Assembly: GCA_002450755.1 (NCBI GenBank)
Contig: DKAI01000171.1
Location: 1-12,401, forward strand
Source of the DNA: Deltaproteobacteria bacterium UBA6930
GTDB taxonomy: Bacteria > Myxococcota_A > UBA9160 > UBA6930
Direction of reading: 5' to 3'
Length of the DNA stretch: 12,401 bases
Under the pieces are notes generated by a model. The model had not been told where the DNA came from. It made no database searches and saw only the letters and a list, made by a program, of their open reading frames with translations. The stretch's first letter is position 1; each line of letters opens with the position of its first letter. Made by a program: the position numbers and the translations under genes. Positions 7,494 through 12,401 of the stretch are shown here, in pieces.

Positions 7494-8107
7494 GGATTAG
7501 GCCCCATGCTGGTATCTGAGGTCGCGCCAATCATCGCTAAGAAGTTTTGGACCATCCTATACGTCAGGCCCCAAACAACATGTCTATCCGAAGGACTTAC
7601 CTTAATCCCGGGATAAGACTCAGAGTCCCGATACGCATAGTCTATCTGTCTAGATGGCTCCCAGAGAAACTCGACGGGGACCCACAGCGCTTCTGCAACT
7701 TCCTCCGAGATAACTAGCTCCTCTGGTTCTGGGTGAAAAAATGCAAAAGAACTTATAACTAGACCTACCTTTTTCCCATCTCGGAATCCCTCGAGATCGA
7801 CAAGCGGACCAAGAAATTCTGCCTTGGCCAAGTCTAGACCAACCTCCTCTCTCGTCTCTCGCTCCGCCGCATCTCGGGGATTGGAATCGATAGAATCGCG
7901 ACGACCTCCAGGGAAGGCCATATGTCCGGACCAAGGGTCATCCGGGTGCTGCGCTCGCTCGATAAACAAAACTTCGGTATTACCCGCAATTTCTCGAAAA
8001 ACGAGAGCTACCGCGGCCTCGCTTCGTCCTTCTCTGCTTAGAACGTTTGGTTTATGGGCTCGAAAAGCATCTCGAATTTCGGAAAGATGAGTCACGGTAA
8101 GAAGCAT
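7490..8107 (-). CDS. Nudix hydrolase, CoA pyrophosphatase type (NUDT7/8-like)
   Basis: A 205-aa cytosolic Nudix hydrolase. The segment SGHMAFPGGRRD (60-71) is the CoA-type signature upstream of the Nudix box, which continues through Asp74 to RETREEVGL (83-91), with Glu84, Glu87 and Glu88 as the metal ligands. Members of this branch cleave CoA or acyl-CoA to 4'-phosphopantetheine derivatives and 3',5'-ADP. Length and domain position fit the family. The frame is open upstream to 8227, but residues before MLLTVTHLSEIRDAF look non-homologous and would overlap the divergent DUF6178 gene, so the ATG at 8107 is preferred. The last 4 bp overlap the stop of the four-cysteine gene on the other strand. 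Confidence 0.9.
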   Translation of the reverse strand: MLLTVTHLSEIRDAFRAHKPNVLSREGRSEAAVALVFREIAGNTEVLFIERAQHPDDPWSGHMAFPGGRRDSIDSNPRDAAERETREEVGLDLAKAEFLGPLVDLEGFRDGKKVGLVISSFAFFHPEPEELVISEEVAEALWVPVEFLWEPSRQIDYAYRDSESYPGIKVSPSDRHVVWGLTYRMVQNFLAMIGATSDTSMGPNP

Positions 8108-8164
8108 AGCGAGATCTGGCTCTTGGGCTGCGTTGCTAGTACCACACGCGCTAGATTTTGGCCC

Positions 8165-9325
8165 GTGACCGAAATAACTTCTACGTCCAAGAAATCCAGT
8201 GAAATCCTGAAGCTCGCCCGATCCCACCGTAAGAGCGCGATAGCAGAACTAGTTACGCTTCCTTTGGAAAATGCCATCGCTTTGATTTGCGAGACAAAAA
8301 TGTCTCGTCGAGGCGAATTATTGGCTCTTTTCCCGGATCTCAGCAAAATCATCCCTGCCCTGCCTGACGCAGAGCTCTGTTACACCCTCAAAGCGGTCGG
8401 CCTTGGAGACGCTGGTTGGATCGTCTCAAACGCAACAAGCGAGCAAATAAAGTCCTGTGTCGACCTAGACGCCTGGCATGACCATGAACCGGACACTTCA
8501 GTTTTCGGGCACTGGGTAAGTGCACTCTCCGACTGCGATGACAACGCGTTAGCGGAAATTCTCCGAGAGCTCGATCCTGAGGTGGTCTGTCTCTGGTTAA
8601 GAAGTCGCATTAGCGTAGTCCTAAAGCAGGACGACTCCAATTTCGAACCGCCAGAGAGATCTCAGACCCTAGATGGTCAATTTTACTTTGTTGCGAATGC
8701 AGAAAAGGACGACCTACAAGAACTCCTAGAGGTAGTCCGTATACTTTTTCAAAAGGATTACTGGACTTACTTTCGATTAATGCAGGCAGTTGTCTGGGAA
8801 GTCGATATAGAAAACCAAGAGTGGGCGCTACGGTGGCGTAATGGCAGATTACAGGACATGGGGTTCCCCGAATTCGAAGAAGCCTTGGGCATATACGCTC
8901 CAATTAAAAAAAAATCACGAGATTTTTTACCCGAAGATCGTGAACCCCTAACAAACGAATGGGAATTACCCGTATGGCTTCCTTCTCTAACTACCTCACA
9001 GGGAGAGGACCAGAACTTACTCCGAGTAATCAATGAACTTCCGGACAACCGGCGTCAAGAAGGCCTATTGCGACTTATCTCCCTAGCTAACCACGTGGCA
9101 ATCGCCGACAAACTATCGCTTGGAGATTCTGAAACACTTCCTAAGGCTATGAAAAAGGCGATCGACGTGGCAGGTAAAGGCCTTGATTATCTGAGTCGTC
9201 TTCATAACATCAGCCAGAGTGACATAATTGCGCGAGCTGGACTTGTCCATCTGTTCCGCATCGGAAACGAACTTAGTACCAATGCAGGTCAAGTCCGAGA
9301 CGAACCTACAGATCGCGAACTTTAA
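8165..9325 (+). CDS. DUF6178 family protein
   Basis: A 386-aa protein matching, from memory of the family, DUF6178, which I know mainly from deltaproteobacterial and myxococcal genomes and whose function is unknown. The core is CLWLRSRISVVLKQDD (142-157), then LDGQFYFVANAEKDD (169-183), FQKDYWTYFRLMQAVVWE (195-212) and ALRWRNGRLQDMGFPEFEEA (221-240). The first 100 residues are helical and leucine-rich. No signal peptide or membrane segment is seen. The frame is open from an ATG at 8054, but that start would run antisense through the Nudix N-terminus and gives an unlikely sequence. I prefer the GTG at 8165, just before TEITSTSKKSSEIL, although no Shine-Dalgarno supports it. A run of nine A at 8906-8914 encodes Lys-Lys-Lys. 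Confidence 0.8.
   Translation: MTEITSTSKKSSEILKLARSHRKSAIAELVTLPLENAIALICETKMSRRGELLALFPDLSKIIPALPDAELCYTLKAVGLGDAGWIVSNATSEQIKSCVDLDAWHDHEPDTSVFGHWVSALSDCDDNALAEILRELDPEVVCLWLRSRISVVLKQDDSNFEPPERSQTLDGQFYFVANAEKDDLQELLEVVRILFQKDYWTYFRLMQAVVWEVDIENQEWALRWRNGRLQDMGFPEFEEALGIYAPIKKKSRDFLPEDREPLTNEWELPVWLPSLTTSQGEDQNLLRVINELPDNRRQEGLLRLISLANHVAIADKLSLGDSETLPKAMKKAIDVAGKGLDYLSRLHNISQSDIIARAGLVHLFRIGNELSTNAGQVRDEPTDREL
8906..8914 (+). repeat. A9 run in the DUF6178 gene
   Basis: Nine consecutive A encode Lys-Lys-Lys at residues 248-250, in frame. Such a run can cause polymerase slippage. Nothing downstream indicates a programmed second product. Confidence 0.85.
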
Positions 9326-9369
9326 CGTTCAAAGAAACAGCACGTACTAACACCCTATGTAGGTAAACC

Positions 9370-9567
9370 TTAGAGATCCACTGCCTTCAGTGTCTTTCGT
9401 TTATTCCCGACCGCTCTTTGCTCCGCCGCCTTGATAGCTTCACGAACAAAAGCGTCGAGAGCCTCGTAAAATTCCGAACCGACATTGCACTTTTTTACCG
9501 CGTTCTTAACTCGAGCCTTCGAAATTATGAGTTCTGCTGGTTTCGTGGACTTTTTTCGAGCTGCCAT
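9370..9567 (-). CDS. Bacterial histone-fold protein
   Basis: A 65-aa basic protein expected to bind DNA in the nucleoid. It has a Lys/Arg-rich tail (MAARKKSTKP, 1-10), a short first helix (about 13-26), a long central helix (about 31-53), then KRKTLKAVDL (56-65). The last segment aligns with the archaeal histone RKTIKAEDI: Arg57 and Asp64 would form the histone Arg-Asp clamp and Thr59 is the conserved Thr of loop 2. The chain ends right after Asp-Leu, so helix 3 is nearly absent. Very short third helices are also a feature of the single-domain bacterial histones such as Bdellovibrio Bd0055. The start is fixed by an excellent Shine-Dalgarno, GAGGT, 6 nt upstream. An upstream in-frame ATG at 9594 lacks this. 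It is monocistronic by layout, and 44 bp separate its stop from the convergent DUF6178 stop. Confidence 0.8.
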   Translation of the reverse strand: MAARKKSTKPAELIISKARVKNAVKKCNVGSEFYEALDAFVREAIKAAEQRAVGNKRKTLKAVDL

Positions 9568-9573
9568 TTTCTT

Positions 9574-9578
9574 ACCTC
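9574..9578 (-). promoter_or_regulatory. Strong ribosome binding site of the histone gene
   Basis: The minus strand reads AAGAGGTAAG directly before the ATG at 9567, with GAGGT 6 nt upstream. This is the best Shine-Dalgarno match in the window, fits a highly expressed nucleoid protein, and decides between the ATGs at 9567 and 9594. Confidence 0.75.
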
Positions 9579-9657
9579 TTTTTGACCTAGGCAAGCAATT
9601 TGAAGCCAGCTCTACGGTCTTTGCTTGGAGTTTTAATTCTGACCCTTAGGACGCCGG

Positions 9658-9685
9658 ATGTTAGGAATTCAAGTCAGCTAGTCAA
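9658..9685 (-). promoter_or_regulatory. Candidate sigma-70 promoter of the histone gene
   Basis: On the minus strand TTGACT (9685-9680) and TAACAT (9663-9658) are separated by 16 bp. They match the consensus at 5 of 6 and 4 of 6 positions. This would give a leader of roughly 80 nt before the histone ATG. The match could be chance in an AT-rich region. Confidence 0.35.
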
Positions 9686-9692
9686 CAAAATT

Positions 9693-9729
9693 TTTCGAAC
9701 TGAATCTACGGAACCGTATTAAGTTCAAA
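9693..9729. promoter_or_regulatory. Long imperfect inverted repeat, possible operator
   Basis: The left arm TTTCGAACTGAATCTACGG (9693-9711) and the right arm CCGTATTAAGTTCAAA (9714-9729) are complementary at 15 positions with one mismatch and two small bulges (C; CT) in the left arm, around a central AA. The inner core TACGGAACCGTA is a perfect 5+2+5 palindrome. It lies just upstream of the candidate histone -35 box and 86 bp before the aldolase GTG. No T-run follows on either strand, so a binding site is more likely than a terminator. Confidence 0.5.
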
Positions 9730-9815
9730 TGATTTAATTAAGTAAGCAACTGAAAACCTTGTTAGCAACTTCAAAAAAACCACTCGCCTATCAGAAGAAG
9801 CGCTAGATTGGCAAA

Positions 9816-10832
9816 GTGACCGATATCGACCTTCGAAGTGACACGCTTACGCGCCCCACACCAGAAATGAGGAAGGTCATGTCTGACTCCCCAGTCGGCG
9901 ACGATGTTTTCGGTGAAGATCCATCAGTTAACTACCTGCAGGACGCATTTTCTGAACTTTTGGGCAAAGAGTATGGACTTTTCTTCCCATCCGGGACGAT
10001 GGCTAATCAAGTCTCGCTCCAAACACTCACCCGTCCAGGGGATACCGTCATTGCAAGCCAAGGAGCCCACATTCTTCGTTACGAGTCTGGCTCAGCCGCA
10101 GGATTGGCTGGAATACATATTGAAACCATCGGCGAAAAATCAGCTTTCAGTTTGGAAGAACTGGAGGCCGCGATCCCTCCAAGAGACCCTCATCGATCGC
10201 CAGTGAGTCTGGTAGCCCTGGAGAACACCCACAACTACGCGGGCGGCAAAATCGTAGGTTTAGAGACAATTAAGGGAATCTCAAATATGACGACAAAAAT
10301 GGGAATAGGCCTCCACCTAGATGGTGCGCGACTATGGAACGCGTCCATTGCTACAGGCATTCCTCTCGCCGAGTGGGCTGAACCTTTTGACACCGTTTCC
10401 TGCTGCTTATCTAAAGGACTAGGTGCTCCAGTGGGTTCTCTAGTTGCTACCACCAAAGAAATCGGCCTAACCCTTCATCGCTTCAGGAAGCGAATGGGAG
10501 GAGGCATGCGCCAGGCTGGAGTATTAGCTTCAGCCGGTTTTTACGCCATGACACACCATTTTGACCGTTTGGCGGATGACCACAGCAATGCAAAGATATT
10601 GGCAAAAAAACTGGAAGAAAAAGGATTCCAAGTTGAAGGGGAGCCCGACACAAATATCGTCATGTTTCGGTGTGATGGTGGGACCAAATTTCTCCAAGCA
10701 GCCAGAGAACTTGGGGTACTGCTAATCGCATTTGAAGAGTTTCGCTTTCGCGCAGTAACCCATCTACAAATCAGCACCTCTGATATCGAAAAAGCTGCAC
10801 TACTCCTCGAAGAGGCTCGCGAAAAAAACTGA
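9816..10832 (+). CDS. ltaE: Low-specificity L-threonine aldolase
   Basis: A 338-aa cytosolic PLP enzyme of fold type I that cleaves L-threonine or L-allo-threonine to glycine and acetaldehyde. The PLP-binding lysine is Lys200 in CLSKGLGAPVGS (197-208). Other active-site features are DLRSDTLTRPT (5-15), VGDDVFGEDP (27-36), the phosphate-binding SGTMANQ (59-65), His84 in SQGAHI, which stacks on the cofactor ring, and Asp169 and Arg172 in HLDGARLWNA (167-176). The length is typical. The start is GTG with only a weak AGAAG upstream, but the N-terminal TDIDLRSDT fits the family exactly. It is divergent from the histone gene and ends 1 bp before the stop codon of the convergent oxidoreductase gene. 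Confidence 0.94.
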   Translation: MTDIDLRSDTLTRPTPEMRKVMSDSPVGDDVFGEDPSVNYLQDAFSELLGKEYGLFFPSGTMANQVSLQTLTRPGDTVIASQGAHILRYESGSAAGLAGIHIETIGEKSAFSLEELEAAIPPRDPHRSPVSLVALENTHNYAGGKIVGLETIKGISNMTTKMGIGLHLDGARLWNASIATGIPLAEWAEPFDTVSCCLSKGLGAPVGSLVATTKEIGLTLHRFRKRMGGGMRQAGVLASAGFYAMTHHFDRLADDHSNAKILAKKLEEKGFQVEGEPDTNIVMFRCDGGTKFLQAARELGVLLIAFEEFRFRAVTHLQISTSDIEKAALLLEEAREKN

Positions 10833-10833
10833 G

Positions 10834-11862
10834 CTAAAGGACGGATTCTGCCAAAACTCTGAGCGCAGATTTGTTATTTGCTGTGATCAATAGCTCCGAG
10901 ATACCCTTTACGCGCCAACGATCAATCTGATCTCTAATTCTGTCGGATGAACCTACCAGTGCAACTTCATCGACTAGTGAATCGGGAACCTTTTTCGCAG
11001 CCCCGATTTTATCACCAGCTAAATAAAGATCCTGAATCTCGTCCGCCTCCACGTCGTACCCCATTCTTCTCGCATAGTCGTTATAAAAGTTCTTCCCACG
11101 TGCCCCCATACCTCCAATATATAGAGACAGCATTCCCTTGATTGGTGTCCTGCAATTTTCTAAATCGTCTCCCAAAATACAAGTAACGAAGGGTGCCACC
11201 CGAAAACTTTCCCTGGCCTTACCGTCAGATCGGAGAGCGAACCCCTCATCGATGTACGGCTCAATAAGATTCATCTTTTGAGGATCCATCCAAACCGGCA
11301 AAAGACCGTCAGCCACCTCCCCACTACACAAGATGCCCTTGGGGCCTATCGATGCCGTAAAAATCGGTATATCTGCCCGACCGCGAAGGATACTCTTTAG
11401 TGGTTTTCCCAACCCAGTGGAGCCTTCGCCTAGGAAAGGAATTTCGTAGTGAAACCCGCGATGCTCAAGAGGGCCTTCTCTACTCAAAATATTGCGAACT
11501 ATTTGGATATACTCCTTTGTTCGAGTTAACGGCCTGCCATAAGGAACACCATGCCATCCCTCCACTACTTGAGGGCCACTCGGACCAAGACCTAAAATAA
11601 ATCGTCCATTGGAAAGCCCGTCTATAGTCATAGCTGTCATCGCTGTCATCGCCGGCGTACGAGCAGGCATTTGAAAAATTGCCGTCCCAAGTTTGATCCG
11701 CTCGGTAATTGCTGCGATATAGGCGAGCGGCGTGGCTGCATCCGACCCGTATGCCTCAGCCGTCCAAACGGAGTCATAACCAAGGCGCTCCGCCTCCAAG
11801 ACCATGTCCGTATTAATGGACATTTGTCCACCAGAATAACCAACCATCATACCGAGCTTCAT
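10834..11862 (-). CDS. LLM-class F420-dependent oxidoreductase (Rv3520c-like)
   Basis: A 342-aa cytosolic luciferase-like monooxygenase-fold protein. YDSVWTAEAYGSDAATPLAY (29-48), LGTAIFQMPARTPAMTAMTA (58-77), GLSNGRFILGLGPSGPQVVE (82-101) and TGLGKPLKSIL (149-159) closely follow the F420-dependent Rv3520c-type subfamily. Members use coenzyme F420 for hydride transfer, but the substrate is unknown. No F420 biosynthesis gene is in the window, so F420 rather than FMN use is inferred from the family. The start is well supported by GAGGAAGG about 7 nt before the ATG. It lies 24 bp after the split-barrel gene on the same strand, so the two probably form an operon. The TAMTAMT stretch comes from a short internal DNA repeat and is also common in homologues. 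Confidence 0.92.
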   Translation of the reverse strand: MKLGMMVGYSGGQMSINTDMVLEAERLGYDSVWTAEAYGSDAATPLAYIAAITERIKLGTAIFQMPARTPAMTAMTAMTIDGLSNGRFILGLGPSGPQVVEGWHGVPYGRPLTRTKEYIQIVRNILSREGPLEHRGFHYEIPFLGEGSTGLGKPLKSILRGRADIPIFTASIGPKGILCSGEVADGLLPVWMDPQKMNLIEPYIDEGFALRSDGKARESFRVAPFVTCILGDDLENCRTPIKGMLSLYIGGMGARGKNFYNDYARRMGYDVEADEIQDLYLAGDKIGAAKKVPDSLVDEVALVGSSDRIRDQIDRWRVKGISELLITANNKSALRVLAESVL

Positions 11863-11869
11863 AAAATGA

Positions 11870-11877
11870 CCTTCCTC
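11870..11877 (-). promoter_or_regulatory. Ribosome binding site of the F420-dependent oxidoreductase
   Basis: The minus strand reads GAGGAAGG 7 nt before the ATG at 11862, between the stop of the upstream gene and this start. It shows independent, efficient initiation within the probable two-gene operon. Confidence 0.7.
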
Positions 11878-11886
11878 AAAACTGGG

Positions 11887-12401
11887 TTAAGCGTGGGCGG
11901 GTGTATAGCGCAGGAGAACACGACTACCTTCCTTGTGAGCTTTCTTCATCCTGTCTTCCCAACGCCGCCAGCCTTTAGGATATTTCCGAGCAAGTTCTTT
12001 GAAAAGTTGACTCAAATACTTTTCGTCGTCTGAAATCGACACTTTTGCGTCAAATTTTGGGCCGGCGGTAAAGGAAGTATTCTTGCCTAGTACACCTTTC
12101 CAGCGGCCATAGTCTCCCACCCACAACCTGGCAGAATTGAGTCCGGATTGGACGCTTCTCACCTTCCAGGTTTTCGTTTCACAAGTCATAAAGACTGACC
12201 CTTCGTACCATCCGTACCAAACTTCACCGTGACAGCGACTTTCTTCGCCATCAGAACGCAATGGACTGACGTAGACATAGGGGCTGTCTTCCAAGGCGGC
12301 CAGAACAGCTCGATCAAGATGTGCCCCCCCCCCGCCGTGATGGGCCGTCCAAGCTTTCGTGGCGATATAGGGCGCTACAAGAGTCCCTGCAGTAAAAAAT
12401 A
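11887..12401 (-). CDS. Probable flavin/F420-binding split-barrel protein, 5' end outside the window
   Basis: The frame is open from the right edge (about 171 codons) and has no start codon that fits in the window; a TTG at 12294 lies inside the domain and is not the start. The visible N-terminal part reads FFTAGTLVAPYIA, hydrophobic like the h-region of an export signal, then AHH, four glycines, and LDRAVLAALEDSPYVYVSPL. The segments SRCHGEVWYGWYEGSVFMTC, TWKVRSVQSG and ARLWVGDYGRWKGV resemble the strands of the PNPOx-like FMN/F420-binding split barrel. The C-terminus (DEKYLSQLFKELARKYP, then RWEDRM) is helical, as in that superfamily. The assignment rests on pattern resemblance, not a named motif. 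The partner gene, 24 bp downstream, is an F420-type oxidoreductase, which suits a redox role. A signal peptide cannot be confirmed without the start. Confidence 0.6.
   Translation of the reverse strand, partial: FFTAGTLVAPYIATKAWTAHHGGGGAHLDRAVLAALEDSPYVYVSPLRSDGEESRCHGEVWYGWYEGSVFMTCETKTWKVRSVQSGLNSARLWVGDYGRWKGVLGKNTSFTAGPKFDAKVSISDDEKYLSQLFKELARKYPKGWRRWEDRMKKAHKEGSRVLLRYTPAHA
12324..12333 (-). repeat. G10 homopolymer inside a coding region
   Basis: Ten consecutive C on the plus strand give ten G on the coding strand, encoding the Gly run after Ala-His-His in the split-barrel gene. The frame is open on both sides at this length. Tracts of this size slip readily during replication, so the length could vary between cells, or could be a sequencing error. 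Confidence 0.9.

Larger units (their letters stand above)
9568..9815. other. AT-rich divergent intergenic region, histone / threonine aldolase
   Basis: The longest gene-free stretch in the window, about 248 bp. It holds the histone ribosome binding site and leader, a candidate sigma-70 promoter for the histone gene, and a long imperfect dyad (9693-9729). AT-rich sequence including TTTAATTAAG (9732-9741) follows. For the plus-strand aldolase I find no convincing -35/-10 pair. No tRNA or recognisable ncRNA fold was found. Confidence 0.6.

Noticed and set aside
8054..8164. Upstream extension of the DUF6178 frame to an ATG at 8054
   Set aside because: It covers the Nudix N-terminus in antisense, and the encoded residues look like random translation.
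9326..9369. Terminator between the convergent DUF6178 and histone genes
   Set aside because: Only 4-bp stems (CCTA..TAGG, AGGT..ACCT) without T-runs; too weak to call.
11636..11659. Short direct repeat (tgtcatcgc) in the oxidoreductase gene
   Set aside because: It encodes the Ala-Met-Thr repeats at a position where homologues carry similar Ala/Met/Thr runs. Normal coding sequence.
12292..12294. TTG as start of the split-barrel gene
   Set aside because: The frame stays open and protein-like upstream to the window edge (LDRAVLAALEDSPY and a hydrophobic segment), so this TTG is internal.

Overview
This is a chromosomal stretch of moderate GC from a free-living bacterium. It is densely packed and made mostly of housekeeping and salvage genes. 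I see no tRNA, rRNA, CRISPR array, insertion sequence or phage gene. Several families point, by inference only, to a deltaproteobacterial-type lineage (Myxococcota, Bdellovibrionota or relatives, perhaps uncultured and aquatic): a DUF6178 protein, a DUF815 ATPase, a short bacterial histone and an Rv3520c-type F420-dependent oxidoreductase.

Left block, 1-5404, all minus strand. An IRP1-like aconitase (acnA) is followed by a DagK/YegS-type lipid kinase, a queuosine-salvage glycosidase (Qng1/DUF2419) whose ATG overlaps the kinase stop codon (ATGA), a half-size DUF318/ArsP-type permease, and the first 16 codons of a Lys/Ala-rich basic protein made of a perfect 12-bp repeat. Gaps are short, so at least part of this may be one transcript.

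Middle block, 5405-9325. An alpha/beta hydrolase runs divergently from acnA. It meets a DUF815 ATPase stop-to-stop. A 65-aa four-cysteine protein diverges from the ATPase and overlaps the end of a CoA-type Nudix hydrolase by 4 bp. A DUF6178 gene diverges from the Nudix gene.

Right block, 9370-12401. A 65-aa bacterial histone-fold protein (minus) and a low-specificity threonine aldolase (plus) diverge from a roughly 250-bp AT-rich intergenic region. That region carries a strong imperfect dyad and a candidate promoter. The aldolase ends 1 bp from an F420-dependent luciferase-like oxidoreductase (minus). Upstream of the oxidoreductase, in the same direction, lies a 5'-truncated gene that resembles a flavin/F420-binding split-barrel protein and carries an in-frame run of ten G.

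The items most worth a second look are the histone with almost no third helix, together with a second basic-tail protein at the left edge; the queuosine-salvage gene translationally coupled to a lipid kinase; the dyad next to the histone promoter; and the G10 tract. I do not see a clear new multi-gene system such as a defence island. The novelty here lies in individual genes and arrangements.
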